From: Bradyrhizobium viridifuturi
GTDB lineage: Bacteria > Pseudomonadota > Alphaproteobacteria > Rhizobiales > Xanthobacteraceae
NCBI RefSeq assembly: GCF_001238275.1
Contig: NZ_LGTB01000050.1
Coordinates: 1 to 62,389 of the forward strand
DNA length: 62,389 nucleotides
Direction of reading: 5' to 3'
A program made the position numbers and the translations under genes. Under the pieces are notes generated by a model. That model worked only from the letters and a program-made list of their open reading frames with translations, was not told where the DNA came from and searched no databases. Below, in pieces: positions 44,767 through 53,303 of this stretch; the stretch's first letter is position 1; each line of letters begins with the position of its first letter.

Positions 44767-45618
44767 TTATGCCGCGTCGCGGCCGGCCTCGGTGGCCTCC
44801 GGCGGACGCGCCACCAGATGGCCGAGCATGATCGCCGTCATCAACCGCTCCATCTCGAGCCGTGCGGTGACATGCGACATGGTCGGCCGGCTGCCCAGCG
44901 CGAGCTGGTTGACATCGTCGACCGCCGTCAGGCCGCGCGGATAGAATTCGCGGAAGATGACGCGCTCGGCCAGGCCGTCGACCAGGCGGAAATTCAGCGT
45001 CTTCGACAGCTCGCTGAGCGCCTCGCCAACGAGGCGCTTGTTGCGTGAACCGAGGGTCGAGAGGCGATTGCGCAGCACCACCCACTCGAATGCCGGCTGA
45101 TCGTTTCCGGTGCGCTGCTGCCGCGCCTCCTCCACCATCTTGGAATAGTGGCTGATACCGGTCACCTTGAAGTCGTTCGGATCGACGGTGCCGAGCACGT
45201 CGAAGTCGAGGAAACTGTCATTCAGCGGCGTGATCAGCGTGTTCGCCAGCGAATGCGTGAACGTCGTCAGATAGGTATCGTGACCGGGGCAGTCGATGAC
45301 GACGAAATCATGCGACCGGCTGAGCCGCTCGACGATCTCGGCGAGCGCGCTGCGCCCGAGCGTCTCGACCTCGCTGCTCCTGCCGCTCACCGTCTCGAAG
45401 CACATATGCGCCGGGACGCCGAGATCCAGCGAGGTTTCCCGCTCCCAGTCGCGCCGGTTCTCGACGTAATGCGTCAGCGACTTCTGCTTGTTGTCGAGAT
45501 CGATGGTGGCGACACGCTGCCCCGCCTTGATCAGCGCGATGGCGACGTGCATGGCAATCGTCGACTTGCCAGAGCCACCCTTGTTGTTTCCTACAACGAT
45601 TACGCGTGCGTTTGTCAT
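44767..45618 (-). CDS. mipZ: Division-plane positioning ATPase MipZ
   Basis: A 283-residue ParA-like ATPase that forms a pole-to-midcell gradient and keeps FtsZ from assembling away from midcell. The deviant Walker A (VVGNNKGGSGKST, Lys13 and Lys18), the Walker B region VVIDCPGHDTYL and the helix LDNKQKSLTHYVENRRDWER are typical of alphaproteobacterial MipZ. The ATG follows aggga. The gene is single and lies far from ParB in this window. Confidence 0.95.
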   Translation of the reverse strand: MTNARVIVVGNNKGGSGKSTIAMHVAIALIKAGQRVATIDLDNKQKSLTHYVENRRDWERETSLDLGVPAHMCFETVSGRSSEVETLGRSALAEIVERLSRSHDFVVIDCPGHDTYLTTFTHSLANTLITPLNDSFLDFDVLGTVDPNDFKVTGISHYSKMVEEARQQRTGNDQPAFEWVVLRNRLSTLGSRNKRLVGEALSELSKTLNFRLVDGLAERVIFREFYPRGLTAVDDVNQLALGSRPTMSHVTARLEMERLMTAIMLGHLVARPPEATEAGRDAA

Positions 45619-45826
45619 GGGAATCCCTACCGGACGCTTGAGTCAAAGCAGGACGAAACAGAATTTAATGAATGGTACGAATCTCCCTGATTCGACGAAT
45701 CTCGACAAGAGTCGTCGCGACATCGTCATGATCGAAATTCGTGCGGCTGCGACATCATTGTCACAACCGCATCGAGGGCACGTACCGTGAACGCAATGCA
45801 CGTTTCAGGGACTAACGTCGCTGAGA

Positions 45827-46615
45827 CTAGCGCCCCTGGAACACGGCCGCGCGACGCTCCACGAAGGACTTGATGCCCTCGGCGGCATCCGCAGTGTTGA
45901 GCACGCGCTCGCGGATCTCCGGGATGATCGCAATCGCCGCCTGCTCGCCGGCTTCGATGAACTTGCGGCCCGCTTCCTTCGTCACCTGGATTCCGAGCGG
46001 CGCATTGCGCGCGATGATCGCTGCAAGCGCCATCGCGCGTTCGATCTGCTGACCGGCCGGCACGACTTCCTGCACCAAGCCGATCCGATGCGCCTCGGTG
46101 GCGGAGAACTCGTCGCACAGCAGCAGGTGATACATCGCATCGCCCCATCCGGCACGGCTGATGTAGCGGAAATGCGCGCCGGCAAGCGGCGCGATGCCGC
46201 GCTTGGCTTCCATCTGGCAGAAGCGGCTGTCGTCCGCGGCGATGACGATATCGCCGGCCAGCATCATCTCGATGCCGACCGTGAATACGATGCCCTGCAC
46301 TGCCGTGACGATCGGCTTCCGGCACCGCTTCGACAATCCGAAGGGATCGACGTTGCCCTCCGGCAGCGGCTTGCGGCTCGCCGTCGGACCGAAGAATTTC
46401 GGCATGTCGAGACCCGCGGTGAAGCTGCCGCCGGCGGCGCAGAGCACGCCGACCCAAAGGCCGTCATCATTGTCGAGCAAGGTCAGCGCGTCGGACAGCT
46501 CAGTCATCATCTCCGGACTGAAGGCGTTCTTCTTCGCGGGATTGTCGATGATGATCTTCAGGATGCGGTCGTGCCGCTCGTGACGGACCCGCCCTTCGCT
46601 CGCGCTGCCGGACAT
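45827..46615 (-). CDS. Enoyl-CoA hydratase/isomerase family protein
   Basis: A 262-residue crotonase-fold protein (IIIDNPAKKNAFSPEMMTEL, SFTAGLDMPKF, TAVQGIVFTVGIEMMLAGDI). The first catalytic position is not the usual glutamate of true hydratases; the second loop reads YISRAGWGDAMYHLLLCDEF. Isomerase or hydrolase activity is as likely as hydration. The ATG follows gggagc. It is divergent from a TetR regulator 105 bases away, with a palindromic operator between, so TetR probably represses it. Confidence 0.88.
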   Translation of the reverse strand: MSGSASEGRVRHERHDRILKIIIDNPAKKNAFSPEMMTELSDALTLLDNDDGLWVGVLCAAGGSFTAGLDMPKFFGPTASRKPLPEGNVDPFGLSKRCRKPIVTAVQGIVFTVGIEMMLAGDIVIAADDSRFCQMEAKRGIAPLAGAHFRYISRAGWGDAMYHLLLCDEFSATEAHRIGLVQEVVPAGQQIERAMALAAIIARNAPLGIQVTKEAGRKFIEAGEQAAIAIIPEIRERVLNTADAAEGIKSFVERRAAVFQGR

Positions 46616-46647
46616 CTGTTGCTCCCTGCTTTGTGACTGACAATTTT

Positions 46648-46669
46648 CTGGATGATACTTGTCATCCAG
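46648..46669. promoter_or_regulatory. TetR-type operator
   Basis: A palindrome ctggatga-tacttg-tcatccag (eight-base arms) lies between the divergent enoyl-CoA hydratase and TetR genes, close to the hydratase start. The position and size suit a TetR dimer. Confidence 0.7.
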
Positions 46670-46719
46670 AAGCATGATGGTCATAATCCAGATTGAGAGT
46701 CAAACAGGGGCATTGCGAG

Positions 46720-47289
46720 ATGGGCCATTCCCAGGCCGACAAGGCCAGGAGCCGGGAGCGGATCCTGAACGAGGCGGCGACACAGATCCGCAAGAAGGGG
46801 CTCGACGCCCTCAGCATCGGAAACCTGATGCAGCAGGTGAAGCTGACCCATGGCGGATTCTACGGGCATTTTGCCTCGCGCTCCGACCTGGTCGCCGCGG
46901 CGCTGGAACAGGCGCTGAATGCCGGTGAAGCGTCGGCGCACGCCGCGCGCGATCCCGACAAGCCGGTCAGCATCAACACGCTGGTGCGAAGCTATCTGAG
47001 CCGCACCCATCGCGACCAGCCCAAGTCGGGTTGCGCGATCGGCGCGCTGATCTCCGATGTCGGCCGCGCCGACGCGCAATGTCGCGCGGTGATGGAGCCG
47101 CACATCGAATCCTTCATCGCCAAGGTCGCCGAGACGTTCGGTGACGATGACGACAGCCGCGCGATCGTCGCTGTCAGCGCGATGGTCGGCGCACTCGCGA
47201 TCTCGCGCGTCATCACCGACCCGAAGCGATCCGATGCCATTCTGCGCACGGTGCGCGACAGTATCGTCGCGATGGCCTCGGACGAATGA
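46720..47289 (+). CDS. TetR-family transcriptional regulator
   Basis: A 189-residue repressor with an N-terminal helix-turn-helix (RERILNEAATQIRKKGLDAL, then QQVKLTHGGFYGHFASRSDL) and a helical ligand domain. The start at 46720 follows aggggcattgcgag and gives the usual length; nine further codons upstream are possible. It is divergent from the enoyl-CoA hydratase gene and may also affect the SDR gene behind it. Confidence 0.9.
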   Translation: MGHSQADKARSRERILNEAATQIRKKGLDALSIGNLMQQVKLTHGGFYGHFASRSDLVAAALEQALNAGEASAHAARDPDKPVSINTLVRSYLSRTHRDQPKSGCAIGALISDVGRADAQCRAVMEPHIESFIAKVAETFGDDDDSRAIVAVSAMVGALAISRVITDPKRSDAILRTVRDSIVAMASDE

Positions 47290-47321
47290 TTGCGCCCGCA
47301 CCGCGGGTACCTTGTTTGTTT

Positions 47322-47369
47322 GAGCATGATCTTTTCGGGAAACCGGTTTCCACTTCTCCGGATCATGCT
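47322..47369. repeat. Dispersed palindromic repeat, family A (copy 4)
   Basis: Starts gagcatgatcttttcggg and ends ttctccggatcatgct. Outer arms gagcatgatc and gatcatgct are complementary. It lies between the TetR and SDR genes, 16 bases before the SDR start. Confidence 0.75.
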
Positions 47370-47385
47370 GTTGATGGAGCGAGCC

Positions 47386-48144
47386 ATGAACGACCGATCC
47401 ACCCTCGAGCCGACGGCTGTGCAGGGCAGCGTGCTGATATCAGGCGTCGGCGCATCCAACGGCCTGGGCGCCGCGATCGCGCGACGCTTTGCCGCCGGCG
47501 GCTATCCGGTCGCGATCGCTGGCCGCAACGCCGAAAAGCTCGCAGCAACCGCGGCCGAACTCGCCGCCGATGGCGCCAGGGTCACTCATGTCGTCGGCGA
47601 TGCATCGACTGCGGCTGATGTCGCCCGCTTCGTCGAGGCTGCGCAGAAGCTGGCCCCGCTTGCGATGGCCGTACACAATGCCGGCTCCAACCGGCCGGCG
47701 CCGTTTCTCAAGGTCAGCGAGCAGCGCTTCGAGGAGCACTGGCGCGAACATGCGCTCGGCGGCTTCCAGCTCGCGCAGGCCGCGATCCCCGCTCTGCTCG
47801 CGCGCGGCGGCGGCACGCTGGTGTTCACCGGCGCCAGCGGCTCGCTGCGCGGCAAGGCCAATTATTCGCCGTTCGCCGCCGCCAAGGCCGCGCTGCGCGC
47901 GATGGCGCAGAGCGTGGCGCGCGAGTTCGGTCCGCAGGGCATTCATGTCGGCCATGTCGTGGTCGATGGCGGCATCGAGGGCGATCGCCTGCTGAGCCTG
48001 CGCCCCCAATTGAAGGACGATCGCGGGCCGGATGGCCTGCTCAACATCGCAGCCATCGCCGACGCCTATTGGGTACTGCATCACCAGCATCGCAGCGCCT
48101 GGACGCTGGAGCTCGACCTGCGGCCGTGGGCGGAGCAGTTCTGA
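47386..48144 (+). CDS. SDR-family protein with Phe at the catalytic Tyr position
   Basis: A 252-residue short-chain dehydrogenase-fold protein. The cofactor motif is GVGASNGLGAAIARRF and NNAG is HNAG. At the active site the sequence is NYSPFAAAKAALRA: in the YxxxK alignment, Phe replaces Tyr, though a Tyr lies three residues before. The catalytic Ser region is FTGASGSLRGKA. The same substitution is common in this rhizobial subfamily, so it is probably not a defect. The ATG follows ggagcgagcc. Substrate unknown. Confidence 0.85.
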   Translation: MNDRSTLEPTAVQGSVLISGVGASNGLGAAIARRFAAGGYPVAIAGRNAEKLAATAAELAADGARVTHVVGDASTAADVARFVEAAQKLAPLAMAVHNAGSNRPAPFLKVSEQRFEEHWREHALGGFQLAQAAIPALLARGGGTLVFTGASGSLRGKANYSPFAAAKAALRAMAQSVAREFGPQGIHVGHVVVDGGIEGDRLLSLRPQLKDDRGPDGLLNIAAIADAYWVLHHQHRSAWTLELDLRPWAEQF

Positions 48145-48251
48145 GCACCCTGCGCCGCCCTCACCCCTGAATATCGGTTGCGATCCGCCGAAATCTTGTC
48201 AGGCTATGCCGCAGGGTTTGTCGAGATCGCACCATATCCCGGGAGAAGGCC

Positions 48252-49175
48252 ATGTCGCAGCCCACGCCGATCCTGCATCATTTCGATCAGTCGCCGTTTT
48301 CCGAGAAGATCCGCGTCATCTTCGGATTCAAGAAGCTCGCCTGGCACTCGGTGCGGATTTCCCGGATCATGCCGCGGCCGGACCTGATGCCGATGACCGG
48401 TGGTTATCGCCGGACGCCGACGATGCAGATCGGCGCCGACATCTATTGCGATACCCAGATCATCATCCGCGAACTGGAGCGGCGTTATCCGACGCCGACG
48501 CTGTTTCCCGCAGGCAATGCCGGGATGCCCTGGGCGCTCGGGATGTGGACCGACCGGCCGTTCTTCCAGAGCACGGTCAACCTCGTGTTCGGCTTCATCG
48601 GCGACAAGGTCCCGCGGGATTTCATCGAGGATCGCGAGAAGCTGCGCGGCGGCAAGTTCGACGTCGCCGCCATGACCGCGGCGCTGCCGCAGATGCGCGA
48701 CCAGTTCCGCGCCAATGTCGACTGGATCGAGGCGCAACTCGGCGACAACAGGCCGTTTCTGTTCGGCGAGTTCAGCCTCGCCGATGTCAGCGCCTACATG
48801 AACGTGTGGTACGCGCGGCAGAGCCTCGCTGCGATGGACGAGATGATGAAGCCCTTCCCGCACGCGCTGGCCTGGGAGGCGCGCGTCCGCGCCATCGGCC
48901 ACGGTACGCGCAGCGAAATGTCGTCGGCCGACGCGCTCGAGGTCGCAGCGAAGGCGCAGCCGGAGACGCCCGTGTGCGCCGACCCGGCGGATCCGAACGG
49001 CCGCAGGCCCGGCGACATCGTCAGCGTGATGCCGGATGACTACGGCAAGATCCCGGTCCGCGGCGAGATCGTCTCGCTGTCGGCACAGCACATTGCGATC
49101 CGGCGGTCGGACGAACGCGTCGGCGAGGTCGTGGTGCATTTCCCGCGCGCCGGCTTCCTGATCGTCCCGGGCTGA
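48252..49175 (+). CDS. Glutathione S-transferase family protein
   Basis: A 307-residue protein with a thioredoxin-like N-terminal domain (LHHFDQSPFSEKIRVIFGFK, with Ser14 as candidate catalytic residue; DTQIIIRELERRYP) and a helical C-terminal domain (FLFGEFSLADVSAYMNVWYA). The last 60 residues (GDIVSVMPDDYGKIPVRGEI onward) form a beta-rich extension absent from classical GSTs. Activity and substrate are unknown. Start ATG after a gggagaaggcc site. Neighbours on the same strand are unrelated. Confidence 0.85.
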   Translation: MSQPTPILHHFDQSPFSEKIRVIFGFKKLAWHSVRISRIMPRPDLMPMTGGYRRTPTMQIGADIYCDTQIIIRELERRYPTPTLFPAGNAGMPWALGMWTDRPFFQSTVNLVFGFIGDKVPRDFIEDREKLRGGKFDVAAMTAALPQMRDQFRANVDWIEAQLGDNRPFLFGEFSLADVSAYMNVWYARQSLAAMDEMMKPFPHALAWEARVRAIGHGTRSEMSSADALEVAAKAQPETPVCADPADPNGRRPGDIVSVMPDDYGKIPVRGEIVSLSAQHIAIRRSDERVGEVVVHFPRAGFLIVPG

Positions 49176-49401
49176 TCGCCGCGACTGCAGCTGCCGGCTG
49201 CACTCCCGCAACCTGGAAACGCTGCGTTTCGTGGCCTGACCTTGCCGCGCGCCCGAGCCGGCAATAGCTCCAAATGATCTCCAACCGAAGGCTCCACAGC
49301 GCAGGCTTGCGGACATCTCAGCAAGCGACATGACCTCTCGGCCTGCGTGCGATGGGTGGCCCGTGGCGGATGCTCCGCCACGCCGACAACTGGACTATGT
49401 G

Positions 49402-50436
49402 ATGACGACCTCCCTCGAATTCGGGCTCGATACGTTCGGCGACGTCACCAAGGACGCCGTAGGCGCGCCGCTTCCGCACGCCCAGGTGATCCGCAACGTC
49501 GTCGACGAGGCGGTGCTGGCCGATCAGCTCGGGATCGATTTCATCGGGCTCGGCGAGCACCACCGGGCCGACTTTGCGATCTCCTCGCCCGAGACCGTGC
49601 TGGCGGCGATCGCTGCACGCACCAACACCATCCGGCTTGGTTCGGCGGTGACCGTGCTGAGCTCGGACGATCCGATCCGGGTGTTCCAGCGCTTCGCCAC
49701 CGTCGATGCGGTCTCGAACGGCCGCGCCGAGGTGATCCTCGGCCGCGGCTCCTTCACCGAATCGTTCCCGCTGTTCGGCTTCGACCTCAGGCAATACAGC
49801 GAGCTGTTCGAGGAGAAGCTCGACCTGTTCACCGAGCTTCTGAAGCAGGAACCGGTGACCTGGGAGGGAAAGCTGCGGCCGCCGCTCAAGGGCCAGTCGG
49901 TCTATCCCCCGGTCGAGCACGGCCGGCTGAAGACCTGGATCGGTGTCGGCGGCAGTCCCGAATCGGTGGTGCGGGCAGCGCATTACGACCTGCCGCTGAT
50001 GCTCGCCATCATCGGCGGCGATCCCAAGCGCTTTGCGCCCTATGTCGATCTGCACCAGCGCGCCTACCAGCAGTTCGGACGGACGCCGCAGCCGATCGGC
50101 GTGCATTCGCCGGGCTACATCGCCGAGACCGACGCGCAGGCCCGCGAAGAGCTGTGGCCGGACTACAAGGTCATGCGTGACCGGATCGGCAAGGAGCGCG
50201 GCTGGCCGCCGATGGGCCGTGACGAGTTCGTCGCCGAGGCCGAGCACGGCTCGCTCTATGTCGGCGCGCCGGAAACTGTCGCCCGCAAGATCGCGGCGAC
50301 CGTGAAGGCGCTCGGCGCCGCGCGCTTCCAGCTGAAGTATTCGGCGGGCCCGCTGCCGCATGAGAAGCTGATGAAGAGCATCGAGCTGTACGGCAGCAAG
50401 GTGGTGCCGATGGTGCGCGACATGCTCGCCGCGTGA
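49402..50436 (+). CDS. LLM-class flavin-dependent oxidoreductase
   Basis: A 344-residue bacterial luciferase-like TIM-barrel protein using reduced FMN or F420. Family landmarks are FIGLGEHHRADFAISSPETV, RTNTIRLGSAVTVLSSDDPI, VDAVSNGRAEVILGRG and WIGVGGSPESVVRAA. The chosen ATG fits the barrel start; a longer form adds 24 unlikely residues. No partner reductase is adjacent. Substrate unknown. Confidence 0.9.
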   Translation: MTTSLEFGLDTFGDVTKDAVGAPLPHAQVIRNVVDEAVLADQLGIDFIGLGEHHRADFAISSPETVLAAIAARTNTIRLGSAVTVLSSDDPIRVFQRFATVDAVSNGRAEVILGRGSFTESFPLFGFDLRQYSELFEEKLDLFTELLKQEPVTWEGKLRPPLKGQSVYPPVEHGRLKTWIGVGGSPESVVRAAHYDLPLMLAIIGGDPKRFAPYVDLHQRAYQQFGRTPQPIGVHSPGYIAETDAQAREELWPDYKVMRDRIGKERGWPPMGRDEFVAEAEHGSLYVGAPETVARKIAATVKALGAARFQLKYSAGPLPHEKLMKSIELYGSKVVPMVRDMLAA

Positions 50437-50463
50437 CGCCTGCGAGCCGCCCGCACAAAGCAA

Positions 50464-50494
50464 GACCCCCGGCGTTTTGGTGGCGCCGGGGGCT
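50464..50494. terminator. Terminator hairpin after the LLM gene
   Basis: Arms cccccggcg and cgccggggg with a nine-base loop. The flanks (aaagcaagacccccggcg) match the hairpin after the porin gene at 50885-50908, so it is one of two related terminators. Confidence 0.75.
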
Positions 50495-50557
50495 CATTAA
50501 AGACAGACCACGCGATGCCTAGCTGGCCGAAACAATCGGATCAACCTCAATCTTGGT

Positions 50558-50770
50558 TCAGAGGTTGGGCCTCGCGGCGTGATACGTGAACGGGTCCGCC
50601 GCCCATCCTCGACCATGTCGCTCCAGCCAGCCCTCTGCCACCAACTTTCGGCACGTTGGATTGACGCGCTGTATGGAACCTCCGTCGCCGAAGATACGCT
50701 CGGCAATCTGGCGTTCGGTTAGACCCGGCTGTTCGCGAATGAGCCGAATTATTTGTTGAGCTACCGTCAT
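50558..50770 (-). CDS. Small winged-helix protein
   Basis: A 70-residue protein with one likely winged helix-turn-helix: MTVAQQIIRLIREQPGLTER, QIAERIFGDGG, RVNPTCRKLVAEGWLERHGR. I recognise the pattern from small rhizobial proteins of unknown role. The start at 50770 fits the domain; a longer form adds 22 residues. It lies between two related terminator hairpins, next to the porin gene. Confidence 0.65.
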   Translation of the reverse strand: MTVAQQIIRLIREQPGLTERQIAERIFGDGGSIQRVNPTCRKLVAEGWLERHGRGWAADPFTYHAARPNL

Positions 50771-50884
50771 CGGTCGCCAAAACGATCCATCGGTGGGTTG
50801 GGTACTAATTAATGAACCAAATATGACTTCGTACAAAAAAATGGCGCTCTTGTGGGAGCTGGCGCACGGCCTGAATAAAGCAAA

Positions 50885-50908
50885 ACCCCCGGCGTTTCCA
50901 CCGGGGGC
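50885..50908 (-). terminator. Terminator hairpin after the porin gene
   Basis: Arms cccccgg and ccggggg with loop cgtttcca, 31 bases beyond the porin stop. On the minus strand the stem is followed by a T-rich tttt stretch. Confidence 0.8.
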
Positions 50909-50938
50909 TCTGTTAGCTGGCTATCAGATCAACCGGTA

Positions 50939-52489
50939 TTACCAGTTGCGCTGAGCGCGGAGCAGCAGGGTCACAGTATTCTGGTCCTTCAGCTCGTAGA
51001 GAGCAGCAGGCTTGCCGATCGTCGCGCTGGGCGCCGACACCGTACCAGCATACTTCTGATCCAGATGGGTGTAGGTCAGGTCTGCCGTGAAGGTCAGGTT
51101 CTTGACCGGGGTCCACTGGGTCTGAGTACCAATCTGCGCGATATTGTAGTCGGGGTTGCAGGTGGTGATCGCGCCGCCCAGAGCATTGAGGGTGGTGCGA
51201 ACCGAACCGCCCACGCCGCCGATGCCGCAGAGCAGGGTCTTAGCCGTATCGTTGTAGGTGATACCGGCATAAGCACCGTAGATCGAGGTGTTCCAGTAGG
51301 GGTTCCAGTTGTGCACGTATGCACCGCGGAAGCCCCAGGTCGTGACCAGCTGCTGCCCGGTGTTCACGCCACCGATAGCACCGAACACGCTGTCAGGCGC
51401 AACGCCGATACCAACGCTCTGGTAGGCGCCCGGCAGACCGGTTCCACCATAGATGGTATTCGCACCAGCCGAACCAGCGAGGTCCTGGATGTTGTAGCGC
51501 GTCGCACCGTTGGTGTAGACGCCCTGCAAGTTGATGGTGTCGCCAGGTCCGGTCGGGATGTTCTTGATCGACAAGGCCAACTGACCAGCCCAGCCCCACT
51601 TGTCGTCCGGATGACCGGTCAACTCAGTGCCGCCGTAGTAGGCCGCGTGGTTGTCATGCGCCGCGAACGACGCCTGGAACAGACCCCAAGCCTGGTCGAC
51701 GCGCAGCATCGCGACGAGGTCCGGAGCAATCGTGCCAGCGTAATCGCTGGTGCCGTAAGCGCCACCCGCGAGGACGTTGTTCACGCCAGCCTGGTAGTAG
51801 GCCGTCTGGTCCTGAGCCGACAGAGACAGCGACACGCCGTTGCCGAACTGAGCGGTGTAGGTGAACTGGTTCACGCCAGTGATCGTACCGCCGCCGCCGA
51901 CGAGACCGTCGAAGTTGTTGCCCGGATAGTTGGCCCACGGAGCCGAGAACTGCGAGACCGCCTTACCCATGGTGAAGCCGGCGAACTGGATGAAGGCGTA
52001 GTAGACGCCAACCGTACCACCAGCAACCGCACCGGAGTTCGAGTTGTTCGGAGCCTGAACCGCGCCGATCGGCGAGTAAACGGTCGCGCCGTTGCCCTGG
52101 CCGGCGTAGGTATCCGAAGTCCACGAGAACGTCGCATCGAAGAAGGTACGGACGACACCGTATTCGGTCGCGGTACGCGTATCGATGTTCAGGTCTTCAC
52201 GAGAGCGCCAGGTGTAGCCGTTGGTGAACCGGTTGTTCGCGCCGGCGGCACCCGAGGTGTTGCCGGTGTGATCCGAGTTCGTGTTCACGGTGACGTCGGC
52301 ACGGACGTAGCCGCCCAGCTTGATACAGGTATCGGTGCCCGGGATGTAGTAGAAACCGGGACCATACAGGGAGCAAACCTTCACGTACTCGACCGCTTTG
52401 GCCTTGACGGGAAGATCGGCCGCCTGAGCTCCGCCGACCGCGACGAGTGCCGCCGCCGAGCCGAGGATAAGGCTCTTAACCATCTTCAT
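50939..52489 (-). CDS. Outer-membrane porin (rhizobial type)
   Basis: A 516-residue beta-barrel porin with a signal peptide (MKMVKSLILGSAAALVAVGG, cleavage after GAQA). The mature N-terminus with ADLPVKAKAVEYVKVCSLYG and CIKLGGYVRADV is typical of the large rhizobial porins that let small solutes through the outer membrane. The C-terminus ends in VTLLLRAQRNW, with Trp in place of the usual Phe. The ATG follows ggaggtttaac. Monocistronic with its own terminator. Base composition is less GC-rich than the neighbours, as expected for a highly expressed gene. Confidence 0.93.
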   Translation of the reverse strand: MKMVKSLILGSAAALVAVGGAQAADLPVKAKAVEYVKVCSLYGPGFYYIPGTDTCIKLGGYVRADVTVNTNSDHTGNTSGAAGANNRFTNGYTWRSREDLNIDTRTATEYGVVRTFFDATFSWTSDTYAGQGNGATVYSPIGAVQAPNNSNSGAVAGGTVGVYYAFIQFAGFTMGKAVSQFSAPWANYPGNNFDGLVGGGGTITGVNQFTYTAQFGNGVSLSLSAQDQTAYYQAGVNNVLAGGAYGTSDYAGTIAPDLVAMLRVDQAWGLFQASFAAHDNHAAYYGGTELTGHPDDKWGWAGQLALSIKNIPTGPGDTINLQGVYTNGATRYNIQDLAGSAGANTIYGGTGLPGAYQSVGIGVAPDSVFGAIGGVNTGQQLVTTWGFRGAYVHNWNPYWNTSIYGAYAGITYNDTAKTLLCGIGGVGGSVRTTLNALGGAITTCNPDYNIAQIGTQTQWTPVKNLTFTADLTYTHLDQKYAGTVSAPSATIGKPAALYELKDQNTVTLLLRAQRNW

Positions 52490-53303
52490 GTTAAACCTCC
52501 AAGTTGCTCTATCTCAGGGAAGGTTCCGGTTCCGCCGGGTAAAACACCCTCAGGTTGGTTCCCTTTGTCCCTTAAATCCCCGCTCAGTCGCTTCGCGCCT
52601 TCGGACACACCCGCATGAACGCGAGGGACTTAAGCGAACCACCTAGAACGGGACGACCTCGGGATGCCCCCCTCCGTCGCAGTTCCATATGAGACAGAAG
52701 GCCCCCGATCACGCAACAAAAGACCGCTCGGGTGAGCAGGAGTTGCGGCTGTTTTCGGGCAAATGTTGCACAAATATCACGGGCATTTGAACTGCGGCAT
52801 TTCAACAAACCATTGAAATAAAAGAGGAATATTTAAGATACCGCTGGCGGGCACAAGTTTGGGCAACACCGGGCGGAACGGTGTGCAAAACGCGTAGTGC
52901 TACGGAGAAAGCGAAAATCGGAGCCTGTTTGGACGGCACTGATTCCGGTGTCGGGCTCAAGATTTCAGCCCAAAAATACCTATTGCTGAACAACATAGCC
53001 CGCTCCCGATACCGCCGACTCGGGCCTGAAAGGGGCGTTCCAATGGCTCGGATCAGGTCGAAGAACGGCGGACGGACCGCTTCATGTGTGCAGTACCGGT
53101 GCTACATGTCACCGCGATGTCAGCGCGCCGGATCAGTCGATTTGTTCTCCGCAGCAGGCGCGCGACGAAATATCTCCACTGCGTGCGTGATGCAGTCACG
53201 AGGCGCGATGCAGTCGGATCGAGTCATAAGACTCGTATCTTGAGCCAGTTCGCGAAGCAGCGGGCGGGTGACGCAGCCCCGCGCAGCCAAGTTGACGTCG
53301 CAC
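52490..53303. other. Long intergenic region without a gene
   Basis: About 810 bases between the porin start and the end of the Mfd-like gene. The porin-proximal half must contain its promoter and leader; the AT-rich stretch near 52750-52850 is the most likely place. I see no tRNA, no terminator and no convincing reading frame. A regulatory RNA cannot be excluded, since rhizobial porin genes have long leaders. Confidence 0.5.

Noticed and set aside
52490..53303. Searched for tRNA, CRISPR or regulatory RNA
   Set aside because: No cloverleaf, repeat-spacer pattern or clear structured element was found; a porin leader RNA remains possible but unsupported.
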